A program made the translations under genes and the position numbers. From DATAYF01 sp036272735 (GTDB lineage Bacteria > Chloroflexota > Ktedonobacteria > Ktedonobacterales > Ktedonobacteraceae), in assembly GCA_036272735.1 (NCBI GenBank), contig DATAYF010000639.1:1-5254 (forward strand): a DNA stretch of 5,254 nt, in the 5' to 3' direction. The notes below the pieces were generated by a model, which did not search any database, was not told the DNA's origin, and saw only the letters and a list, made by a program, of their open reading frames with translations. Positions 1-4,929 of the stretch are shown in pieces; the first letter of the stretch is position 1; each line of letters opens with the position of its first letter.

Positions 1-54
1 GTGTAGCGTGGTTAGGTGAGCGATTTCTGTCTCATCCTCATTGTGCTTATCCAT
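1..54 (-). CDS. 5' end of an unrecognised gene, cut by the window edge
   Basis: The minus strand has an ATG at 54-52 followed by 18 open codons to the window edge, reading MDKHNEDETEIAHLTTLH. The start is supported by an AGGAG Shine-Dalgarno at 67-63 with an 8-base spacer. The peptide is hydrophilic and acidic, with no signal peptide or membrane segment visible, and I do not recognise it. I tested whether it could be the missing carboxyl half of the IS5-type transposase at the right edge; none of the three frames looks like one. E1 begins only about 30 bases upstream of this start, so the native promoter has probably been separated from the gene or replaced. The fragment is short, so the call rests on the ribosome binding site and could be wrong. 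Confidence 0.45.
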   Translation of the reverse strand, partial: MDKHNEDETEIAHLTTLH

Positions 55-62
55 CACTTTTT

Positions 63-67
63 CTCCT
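63..67 (-). promoter_or_regulatory. Shine-Dalgarno AGGAG for the left-edge gene
   Basis: AGGAG lies 8 bases upstream of the ATG at 54. It is the main reason for calling a gene start here. The bases between it and the T tract at 84-90 show no promoter that I can recognise. Confidence 0.45.
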
Positions 68-90
68 GACCAACCAGGCCCGCTTTTTTT

Positions 91-113
91 GCTGAACGGA
101 AAACTTCACTGGA
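91..113 (+). repeat. Left terminal inverted repeat of E1
   Basis: The repeat begins GCTGAACGGAAAACT reading inward and matches the reverse complement of 1756-1778 at 21 of 23 positions by hand alignment. The preceding T7 tract extends the match outward. The stop codon TGA of the transposase (108-106) lies inside this repeat. Confidence 0.88.
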
Positions 114-706
114 GCAAGCGAGCTTCGATCTGAGCAAGATAGGTAGCGGGATATTTGCGAAAGCGCCATTGCTGCCGACGAGCTTCCTCCCGCTGCTGTA
201 ATTGCCGCCGCAGATCGCGCCAGCGCTGATAATCCTTGGGTCGCAGCTCCTCCACTGAGAAAAGCTGGAGCGGCGTGGCAACGGCAGCCATCACCCGAAC
301 TGACCCACGGACCACGACGCCGGGAATGGCCCCCCGCCGACCTGTGGCGCGCCGCTCGTGAACGCGCGCGACTGGCGCCCCAATGCTCCAAGTCATTGTT
401 GGTACGCGGTAAGCCTGCGATGTCATAACAGCGAAACAACCCTGCGGCGAAGTTGGAGGTCTTGTGGCAAAAGTGCTCAAATGCCTCCACAAGCGGCCCC
501 AGAGCGGCAAGGCCATCTCTCATCCTCGCCAGATGGGCCAGATACTGTTCCTGGATCTGCTGACCGCTGTCCTGCGACTCATTGGCTAAGATTGTTTTGG
601 CCTGATCCAAAAAGCGGTAGGCGTGCTCAAGTGGCGGCCACAGCGCCGCGGAGGCCTGCAAGCCTTTGGTCAGCAGCTGTTGCAACTGCTTTAAGGCAGG
701 TGGCAA
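106..706 (-). pseudogene. E1 transposase, C-terminal frame (catalytic Glu), with a second frame break near 361
   Basis: Reading continues in the -1 frame directly after the A8 run as LPPALKQLQQLLTKGL and carries the expected catalytic motif TNNDLE (Glu near residue 438 of a fused protein). At about position 361 the frame changes again. Sequence after it (HERRATGRRGAIPGVVVRG, then a basic helical tail ending EARLLQ) matches the same region of the second transposase. A single extra base, for example the doubled T at 362-361 on the minus strand, would explain this: removing it restores a stretch of equal length to HERRTTGRK in E2. The gene stops inside the left TIR. I call it a pseudogene because this second break has no slippery sequence and no counterpart in E2; a sequencing error is also possible. 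The fused protein would be about 530 residues. Confidence 0.75.
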
Positions 707-1698
707 TCTTTTTTTTCTTGCACTCGTTCGATGGAGTCGCTGATCTGCTTGATACGAGCATGCAAGCGCAGCCCAGACGCTTCTAGCGGGGAACGTCCAT
801 CATCCGTCAAGGAGGCACGCACGGCCAGGCAGTAGTCACGAAGCGCGTCATTTTCTGGCGTAGGATATTCTTCGAGTGCTCGTTCAATAGGGCGCACCCC
901 GCGCAGCTGCTTCTTCAAGAGGGTTTTGGCGTGCCGATCGGCTTCGTAGAACGGTTTGATGGCGTCCTTCAAATAGTGAAATTGGCAGAGCTGATGGGGA
1001 GCGTCCGGAAACACAAAGGCCACCGCACTTCGAATCGTCTCCTCGCCATCGGAGATGATCCCTTTGATTGGGACCTTGAGAGGCTTCAGAAGCTGCTTGA
1101 CTTCCTGGAGCAAAGCGGTGACGTCACCCTGAGTACTGCTGAGTAACGGGCGTGCCAGCAGGATTTCTTCAGACAGACAATCGCGCACGACCCACAGAAC
1201 CTCATGGCCCACATCGGGCTGTAAGCCATCCAAAGCCAGGATCACGTGACCTTGTTCCTGCAGTCGCGCCTTGATGCGCTCCTGATCGGTCATGCGTAAA
1301 CTCACCAGTTCTTCATAGCGGTGCAGCAAATGAGTCACGGCTCGTTCGGAGATAGCTAGCCCACGGGCTTGCAAATGCTGATGCATCTCTGGAACACTCC
1401 GATGCTCCCGGAAGCGCCAGAAGCCAATGAGCGCAACGATATCCAGGCCAAACTCGCCATGCGGCAGGGCGAAGCGGCCCTCTTCTTCGGGGTGAGAGCG
1501 CATATGATAGCGAGGACACGTGGGGATGTGGCATTGACTGATAGCTATTCGGAGTTGGAAGATCCCCTCCAACGTCACGACCTTGCGCCGAGTGTTGTAC
1601 GCGATCCACAAGAGATGGCCACACTGCGGGCAAGTCCGTTGAAGTGGCCTCAAGATAACTGTGAACTGCGCTTCGGGTTTGGGGGTTCGCCGGGCCAT
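691..1698 (-). CDS. E1 transposase, N-terminal frame (zinc ribbon plus first two catalytic Asp)
   Basis: This 335-residue frame encodes the first part of a DDE-type transposase that cuts and joins element ends. I chose the ATG at 1698 because a strong AAGGAGG sits 6 bases upstream; a longer frame starting at 1728 would place that Shine-Dalgarno inside the gene. A four-cysteine zinc ribbon is visible (C23-x2-C26 and C56-x4-C61), presumably for end binding. A helical segment follows (about 75-150, containing PHGEFGLD and SERAVTHLLHRYEEL). The catalytic core begins at ALDGLQPD (D157), then ISDGEE (D217), then a C-x2-H pair in PHQLCQFHY (C238, H241), which recalls the MULE/IS256-like group of RNase H folds. 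The frame ends shortly after an A8 run, before the third catalytic residue, so this product alone should be inactive. The family resemblance is inferred from motifs. The protein is collinear with the transposase at 2383-3381, at roughly 60% identity by eye. Confidence 0.88.
   Translation of the reverse strand: MARRTPKPEAQFTVILRPLQRTCPQCGHLLWIAYNTRRKVVTLEGIFQLRIAISQCHIPTCPRYHMRSHPEEEGRFALPHGEFGLDIVALIGFWRFREHRSVPEMHQHLQARGLAISERAVTHLLHRYEELVSLRMTDQERIKARLQEQGHVILALDGLQPDVGHEVLWVVRDCLSEEILLARPLLSSTQGDVTALLQEVKQLLKPLKVPIKGIISDGEETIRSAVAFVFPDAPHQLCQFHYLKDAIKPFYEADRHAKTLLKKQLRGVRPIERALEEYPTPENDALRDYCLAVRASLTDDGRSPLEASGLRLHARIKQISDSIERVQEKKDCHLP
709..716 (-). promoter_or_regulatory. Putative -1 frameshift or slippage site in the E1 transposase (A8)
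   Basis: On the minus strand the zero frame reads CAA GAA AAA AAA GAT TGC, containing the heptamer A_AAA_AAA, a classical bacterial -1 slippery sequence. Slipping back one base gives AAA AAA AGA TTG and enters the frame with the rest of the transposase, joining KK to RLPPAL. Runs of eight or more A also allow RNA polymerase slippage, and the sequence cannot separate the two mechanisms. I did not identify a convincing stimulatory stem-loop downstream. Confidence 0.65.
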
Positions 1699-1727
1699 CG
1701 TCTTCCTCCTTGTTTCAACAAAGGCCA

Positions 1728-1759
1728 ACTTTACCCCTTGAGCCTACACCTGCTGTCAA
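1728..1759 (-). promoter_or_regulatory. Possible promoter of the E1 transposase
   Basis: A perfect -35 hexamer TTGACA lies at 1759-1754, at the inner edge of the right TIR. The best -10 candidates are weak: TAAAGT at 1733-1728 with a long 20-base spacer, or GGTAAA with 18 bases. Weak native promoters are common in insertion sequences. The position, just inside the TIR and about 30 bases before the transposase ribosome binding site, is right. Confidence 0.4.
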
Positions 1760-1778
1760 GTGGAGTTTTCCGTTCAGC
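1756..1778 (-). repeat. Right terminal inverted repeat of E1
   Basis: The minus strand read inward begins GCTGAACGGAAAACT, mirroring 91-113. The following A6 tract (1779-1784) corresponds to the T tract outside the left repeat. The inner edge overlaps a consensus TTGACA (1759-1754) that may serve as the -35 box of the transposase. Confidence 0.88.
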
Positions 1779-1784
1779 AAAAAA
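1779..1784 (+). other. A6 junction between E1 and E2
   Basis: Exactly six A residues separate the right TIR of E1 (ending ...CAGC at 1778) from the left TIR of E2 (starting CTACGTCGG at 1785). The two elements are therefore directly abutted. Homopolymers of the same kind lie at the outer ends (T7 at 84-90 and T8 at 4930-4937). The tract could be TIR sequence of either element or a preferred A/T-tract target. Confidence 0.7.
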
Positions 1785-1817
1785 CTACGTCGGCAATCTT
1801 TCCTTGATGAGTTTGCC
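1785..1817 (+). repeat. Left terminal inverted repeat of E2
   Basis: The repeat begins CTACGTCGGCAATCTTT reading inward, preceded by A6. Compared with the reverse complement of 4897-4929 there are six mismatches in 33 positions. It also encodes the last residues of the transposase (KLIKERLPT, stop TAG at 1787-1785). It shares a loose CT...CGG.AA.CTT pattern with the TIRs of E1, consistent with related transposases. Confidence 0.8.
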
Positions 1818-2398
1818 TTCGAGAGCCGCAAGATAGCGTTCAGGAGACTTACGGAAGCGATGTTGCAAGCGCCGTGCCTCATGACGCTGATTCAGTTCGC
1901 TTCGTAAAACACGCCATTGCGTGAGATCAGTGGGGCAAAGCTCTGCGCCAGAAAAGGAATGGAGGCGGGAAGCAACAGAAGCCACCACCCGAACGGCTCC
2001 GCGAACAACAAGACCGGGAGAGGCTTGTTTTCTTCCCGTCGTTCGCCGTTCATGATAACGAGCGGAGCCAAAATACTGCTCTAAGGCATTGTTCGTGCGG
2101 GGTAGATCTGCTTGATCATAGCAATGAAACAGGCCAGCCCAATAACTCCTGGTGACTTTGCGAAATGTCGAGAGCATCCTGGCGAGGGTTTCAGAGGAGG
2201 TCGGCGCTGCTCCATCTCGATGAGGAGATGTTCATAGGTCTGGCGCACCTGGGCCGCTGTTCGGTGATCGTCATTGGAGAGGATATGTGCGGCACGGTGA
2301 ATCCATGTAAATCCTTGCTCCACATCGGACCAGAGGGAAGCTGTGGCGGTCAGTCCTTTGGTCAAGAAAATCTGCATGCGTTCTAACTCACGCGGCAA
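1785..2398 (-). pseudogene. E2 transposase, C-terminal frame (catalytic Glu), with a second frame break near 2195-2215
   Basis: The -1 frame after the A5G5 run reads LPRELERMQIFLTKGL, aligned with LPPALKQLQQLLTKGL of E1. Homology to the E1 copy continues to YEHLLIEM near 2213 and then resumes in a different frame (...SSETLARMLSTF...GLFHCYD) with spacing that fits loss of a single base. The later part carries TNNALE (catalytic Glu), HERRTTGRK and the basic tail SPERYLAALEGKLIKERLPT, which ends in the TIR. This second break is at a different site from that in E1 and lacks a slippery run, so it looks like an inactivating deletion or a sequencing error. If restored, the fused transposase would be about 530 residues. 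Confidence 0.72.
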
Positions 2399-3381
2399 CC
2401 CCCTTTTTCAGAGATCCGGGTGAGTGAAGCAACAATGGCAGTGATGCGCGTCTTCAGCCTGAGGCCAGGAGCCTCCAACGGCGGTTTGCCGTCATCGGTT
2501 AAGGCACTGCGAACGGCCAGGCAATAGCCACGGATGGCTTCAGCATTGGTATCTGTGCGCCCATCAAGAGCGCGTTCGATTGGGCGAACACCACGCAGCT
2601 GCTTTTTCAGTTCTTTTTTGGCATGGCGATCCGCCTCATACACCGGCTTGGCTGCTTCACGCAGGTAATGGAAGTGGCACAATTGGTGCGGAATGCCTGG
2701 GAAGACGGCTTGCACCGCCTTGCGAATAGAACGTTGCCCATCCGAGATTACTCCCATGATGGGAACATCCAGTGCCTGTTGAACCTCGCGAAGCAAATTG
2801 GCGAGTTCTGCTTCGCAGGCGCTTAACAGACTCCGTGCCAGGAGAACGTCTCCAGAGAGACAGTCACGCAGCACCCAGAGGACTTCATGACCAATATCAG
2901 GTTGAAGACCGTCAATGGCAAGAATCACCAGGCCCTGTTCTTTGAATCGTTGTCGTAATCGGCGTTGGTCTGCAAGATTGAGTGCGACCAGTTCCTCATA
3001 GCGATGGAGCAAGTGGGTCACCGTCCGTTCGGCAATCGGAACTCCTCGGTCACAGAGCACCTGGTGGATTTCAGGGATGCTCCGGTGAGAGGTGTAGCGG
3101 AGCATCCCAACGAGCGCAATCACATCCAAGCCAAACTCGCCGTGCGGTAAGGCCCACGCTCCCTCTTCCTCCGGTCGATACGAGACATGATACCGCACGC
3201 AGTTTGAGTTCCGGCAATGACGCACCTGGAGCGTCAAGCGGCACCTTTCAGCAAGAGTGGTAACCGTGCGGGTTGTATGATATGCTGCATACAATCGTTG
3301 CCCACACGCAGAGCAGACCTGCTGCATGGTTTCCAGACGTTTTTCCAGTGTCGCAGGCGGACGGCAGTGCGTTCTTGCCAT
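2383..3381 (-). CDS. E2 transposase, N-terminal frame (zinc ribbon plus first two catalytic Asp)
   Basis: This 332-residue frame is collinear with the E1 transposase and shares long blocks such as ALPHGEFGLD, VTHLLHRYEELV, DGLQPD-GHEVLW and KKQLRGVRPIERAL. I chose the ATG at 3381 because AAGGAAGG lies just upstream and because the protein then starts MAR like its relative; the frame could extend to 3444 without homologous sequence. The zinc-ribbon cysteines are C23, C26, C56 and C61. The catalytic aspartates are D157 in AIDGLQPD and D214 in ISDGQ, followed by the C-x2-H pair of PHQLCHFHY. The frame ends soon after an A5G5 run at the same place as in E1, so the third catalytic residue lies in another frame. 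The VOC gene ends 63 bases upstream. The divergence from E1 (roughly 60% identity by eye) shows that the two are distinct elements, not a recent duplication. Confidence 0.88.
   Translation of the reverse strand: MARTHCRPPATLEKRLETMQQVCSACGQRLYAAYHTTRTVTTLAERCRLTLQVRHCRNSNCVRYHVSYRPEEEGAWALPHGEFGLDVIALVGMLRYTSHRSIPEIHQVLCDRGVPIAERTVTHLLHRYEELVALNLADQRRLRQRFKEQGLVILAIDGLQPDIGHEVLWVLRDCLSGDVLLARSLLSACEAELANLLREVQQALDVPIMGVISDGQRSIRKAVQAVFPGIPHQLCHFHYLREAAKPVYEADRHAKKELKKQLRGVRPIERALDGRTDTNAEAIRGYCLAVRSALTDDGKPPLEAPGLRLKTRITAIVASLTRISEKGGCRVS
2399..2409 (-). promoter_or_regulatory. Putative -1 frameshift or slippage site in the E2 transposase (A5G5)
   Basis: The zero frame reads GAA AAA GGG GGT TGC and the homologous continuation is one base back: AAA AGG GGG TTG. 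The heptamer A_AAA_GGG is imperfect, because A-site re-pairing of GGG on AGG has a first-position mismatch. Transcript slippage on the paired A5/G5 runs is therefore an equal candidate. Its importance is positional: the switch is at the codon homologous to the A8 site of E1. Confidence 0.5.
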
Positions 3382-3444
3382 GTGTACCTTCCTTTGCTGT
3401 AACCATGCTCTCTCAGAGAGGAAATGAGAGTGCTGCTTCGTCAA

Positions 3445-3786
3445 CTATGCGGCAATCTCGACCATAAATCCGCCCGGTGCTTGGACGTAAAAGGTCCAGG
3501 CATGAGGAGTGCGCTGTGGAGGATGAACGTCAAAGCCATCGTCTTTCAACTGTTGATAGATCTCGTTGACGCGCTGCTCGCTCTCCTGGCTAAAGCCGAT
3601 ATGGAATGTGCGGGGATACTCGACTTGGCTGGCTTTCATCAAGCCAAGGCCCAGATAGTCATCGTCGAAGAGCGCGATGAAGGCTTTGTTGCCACCCGGC
3701 AATTTACGCAAGCCGAAATACTTTTCGAGAAAATCCGCTGCTGCCGGAACATCGGTGACGCTCAGATTAAGATGGTTCAGTTTCAT
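3445..3786 (-). CDS. VOC/glyoxalase-fold protein (passenger gene)
   Basis: This 113-residue protein has the vicinal-oxygen-chelate layout: MKLNHLNLSVTDV at the start, a beta-alpha-beta-beta-beta half, then FHIGF, and the typical ending APGGFMVEI. The usual metal ligands are visible as H5, H62 and E110. The family includes glyoxalase I, fosfomycin thiol transferases, bleomycin- and mitomycin-binding resistance proteins and ring-cleaving dioxygenases. At this length it is a single two-module domain that would form a dimer in the cytoplasm. The sequence does not reveal the substrate. An AAGGAG ribosome binding site lies 11 bases before the ATG. The gene follows the tandem-MerR regulator in the same direction after about 100 bases and precedes the E2 transposase. 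The context suggests an inducible detoxification or antibiotic-resistance function, which is inference. Confidence 0.87.
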   Translation of the reverse strand: MKLNHLNLSVTDVPAAADFLEKYFGLRKLPGGNKAFIALFDDDYLGLGLMKASQVEYPRTFHIGFSQESEQRVNEIYQQLKDDGFDVHPPQRTPHAWTFYVQAPGGFMVEIAA

Positions 3787-3819
3787 GGATAGCTGTTCTC
3801 CTTGTGGGTGAAAATGGTT

Positions 3820-3881
3820 CGTTGCGCAACATCATGTTCATTGTAGAGGGTTGGTGTCTAAGTGGAGGGTTACACGAACCC
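3820..3881 (-). promoter_or_regulatory. Probable promoter/operator region of the VOC gene
   Basis: The 102-base gap between the regulator and the VOC gene holds a -10-like TACAAT (minus strand, 3845-3840) and no good -35, as expected of an activator-dependent promoter. The heptamer AACCCTC occurs twice as direct repeats on the minus strand (3852-3846 and 3871-3865), 19 bases start to start. A third AACCC half-site is inverted (GGGTT-N5-AACCC at 3867-3881). A perfect palindrome GTTGCGCAAC (3821-3830) lies just downstream of the -10. The direct repeats would suit a regulator with two DNA-binding domains in one chain. Promoter and operator roles are inferred. No terminator with a T run follows the regulator gene, so read-through into the VOC gene is also possible. 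Confidence 0.45.
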
Positions 3882-3888
3882 GCAGTGC

Positions 3889-4653
3889 TTATCCTTCGTG
3901 AAAGAACTCGCTCATGCGGCCAATCTGCTCAATGATTTTCTGAGCACGCTGTTCCAATGTGACCAGACTCGCCAGCCAGTGATCCGCAGCGGCAATGATA
4001 TATTTATCGGCATTCGCTTCTGGTGGGACGCGCAACGCTTCGCGCAGATTTTTTGTGTGACCATGATCGAATTGCTGCAACATGTGAAGAATTGCTGTGA
4101 GGCTGAAGCCGGACTTGACGAGCATGCGAATGACCCGTAATCGCCCACATTCGGCGCTCCCATAGAGACGATAGTGGTTGGTCGGATCACGTGGGACGGT
4201 GAGCAGGCCATTGCGTTCCCAATTGCGCAGTATATCAACGGAGACATTCAGATGGAGGGCCGCTTGGCGAATATGCATGGGATGTGGTGAGGCGTCCATT
4301 GTGCGTCCCGCTGCCCAACGCTCAAGAAACTCAAGCGCGGATTCGGCATAGGTGCGTTCGACACGCACCTGAGCAAGATACTGATAAGCAAACTCCATCG
4401 CCATGCCCAGATCGCCATGCGCTGCATTTTTCACCAACAGAACGAGCTGGTGCTTATCGCCTACATATGGCCAGCGAAGCGCCAGCCATGCGAGCCGTGC
4501 CTGTTCGAGGTGCAGCACACTATACTGGCGATAGCCATTCGTTCCGCGCGGAATTGGGGCCAGGAACCCGGAGGCTTCATAAAGCCGAACGGTGTTCACG
4601 TGGACACCTAGCTCTTTCGCCAGGTCGCTTGTGCGAAAAAATGGTGTTCCCAT
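3889..4653 (-). CDS. Tandem MerR-type transcriptional regulator (passenger gene)
   Basis: This is a 254-residue protein with two MerR-type winged-helix domains. The first spans about residues 5-55 (FFRTSDLAKELGVHVNTVRLYE, then GYRQYS). The second spans about 126-192 (MHIRQAALHLNVSVDILRNWE, then HYRLYG and VKSGFSLTAILHML). They are joined by a helical segment (about 60-118). Classical MerR proteins have one such domain and act as dimers; here both are in one chain. The helical tail after 205 lacks an obvious cysteine metal site, so a small organic ligand or protein partner is more likely than a metal. I chose the ATG at 4653, with AGGA 8 bases upstream, because the winged helix begins immediately after; the frame is open to 4740 but without homologous sequence. 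The VOC gene follows 102 bases downstream and is the obvious target. A good promoter precedes the gene. Confidence 0.87.
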   Translation of the reverse strand: MGTPFFRTSDLAKELGVHVNTVRLYEASGFLAPIPRGTNGYRQYSVLHLEQARLAWLALRWPYVGDKHQLVLLVKNAAHGDLGMAMEFAYQYLAQVRVERTYAESALEFLERWAAGRTMDASPHPMHIRQAALHLNVSVDILRNWERNGLLTVPRDPTNHYRLYGSAECGRLRVIRMLVKSGFSLTAILHMLQQFDHGHTKNLREALRVPPEANADKYIIAAADHWLASLVTLEQRAQKIIEQIGRMSEFFHEG

Positions 4654-4711
4654 ACATCCAATCCTACGACCTTCTATGAGGAAAGCTTTTTCACTGGCTG
4701 CGAGCCGAGGA

Positions 4712-4722
4712 AACCCTCTACA
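4712..4722 (+). promoter_or_regulatory. Candidate operator AACCCTCTACA at the regulator promoter
   Basis: This 11-base word also occurs on the minus strand at 3852-3842, where it overlaps the -10 of the VOC promoter. Here, in the opposite orientation relative to transcription, it covers the region just after the -10 of the regulator gene, a position that suits autorepression. The shared word is seen directly; its role as the binding site of the tandem-MerR protein is inferred. Confidence 0.42.
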
Positions 4723-4750
4723 TACTAACCAATGTTGCACTTCATTTCAA
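4722..4750 (-). promoter_or_regulatory. Sigma-70-type promoter of the tandem-MerR gene
   Basis: TTGAAA (4750-4745) and TAGTAT (4727-4722) are separated by exactly 17 bases. Transcription would start near 4715, about 60 bases before the ATG at 4653. The hexamers match consensus at 5 of 6 and 4 of 6 positions. Confidence 0.5.
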
Positions 4751-4768
4751 GAGAGACTGGTAGGCCGC

Positions 4769-4781
4769 TCTCAATTTGAGA
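4769..4781. repeat. Perfect 13-bp palindrome upstream of the regulator promoter
   Basis: TCTCAATTTGAGA is symmetric about its central T. Its position just upstream of the -35 box suits a regulator site, and its CTCAA/TTGAG arms recall MerR-family operators in general. A chance AT-rich palindrome is possible. Confidence 0.35.
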
Positions 4782-4896
4782 TCGTGCTCGATTCCCGGAG
4801 CCTCCGCCCTCTCGCGTCAGAATTCGCGCGGCTTCCACGAGCAAGCGGTCGTGATGGGAATCAGGCACACTCTCGACGGAAGCTGGTGACTTTTGT

Positions 4897-4929
4897 GGGA
4901 AACTCTTCCTGAAAAGATTACCGACGTAG
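4897..4929 (-). repeat. Right terminal inverted repeat of E2
   Basis: The minus strand read inward begins CTACGTCGGTAATCTTT, preceded by eight A (4937-4930). It mirrors the left repeat at 1785-1817. Beyond it the sequence switches at once to an IS5-type transposase frame. Confidence 0.8.

Larger units (their letters stand above)
84..1784 (-). mobile_element. Insertion sequence E1, about 1.7 kb, single transposase
   Basis: The element is bounded by near-perfect inverted repeats, 91-113 on the left and 1756-1778 on the right, each with a homopolymer outside it: T7 at 84-90 and A6 at 1779-1784. Because the tracts are themselves inverted relative to each other, they may be the outermost bases of the TIRs. 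One transposase, read on the minus strand, fills the interior. Its ATG is about 58 bases inside the right repeat and its stop codon lies within the left repeat, which is the compact layout of an autonomous IS. I see no clear direct target duplication. The transposase is a DDE/RNase H-fold type with an N-terminal zinc ribbon; I do not assign an IS family name. The gene contains one probable programmed and one probable accidental frame change. Confidence 0.85.
4654..4896. other. Non-coding upstream region of the regulator, inside E2
   Basis: These 243 bases lie between the regulator start and the right TIR. Apart from the promoter and operator words listed separately they hold a perfect 13-base palindrome TCTCAATTTGAGA (4769-4781), about 20 bases upstream of the -35, and a looser inverted repeat CACGA-N8-TCGTG further upstream. 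Minus-strand frames run through the region but resemble no protein I recognise. It may hold internal transposase-binding sites of the right end. Confidence 0.5.
1785..4929 (-). mobile_element. Transposon E2, about 3.1 kb, transposase plus VOC and MerR passengers
   Basis: A 33-bp inverted repeat pair (1785-1817 and 4897-4929) matches at 27 of 33 positions. It encloses a transposase related to that of E1, a VOC-fold gene and a tandem-MerR regulator, all on the minus strand. As in E1, the transposase stop codon lies in the left TIR. Unlike E1, the right TIR is not just upstream of the transposase start but about 1.5 kb away, beyond the two passenger genes. I looked for an inverted repeat near 3382-3470 that would make a simple IS and found none. 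The right end interrupts an IS5-type transposase exactly at the TIR boundary, which independently marks the end of the element. No clear target duplication is visible. The cargo assignment is inference from these boundaries. Confidence 0.72.

Noticed and set aside
1..83. Possible carboxyl half of the IS5-type transposase
   Set aside because: Joining it across the A/T tracts in all three frames gives no IS5 C-terminal motif, and a separate start with a good Shine-Dalgarno is present.
358..786. Plus-strand open frame of 142 codons
   Set aside because: It lies opposite the conserved transposase frame, has low-complexity composition and no recognisable domain, so it is a shadow.
3408..3420. Hairpin CTCTC-TCA-GAGAG between the VOC gene and the E2 transposase
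   Set aside because: The five-pair stem has no following T run on the minus strand, so a terminator is not supported.
3443..3458. AACTATGCGGCAATCT at the VOC 3' end resembles the E2 left TIR (AACTACGTCGGCAATCT)
   Set aside because: It is in the same orientation as the left TIR, not inverted as a right end must be, needs a gap to align, and is explained by the ordinary VOC ending VEIAA plus stop.
3424..3792. Plus-strand frame opposite the VOC gene
   Set aside because: The minus-strand VOC gene has metal ligands, a ribosome binding site and the full fold length; the plus frame is its shadow.
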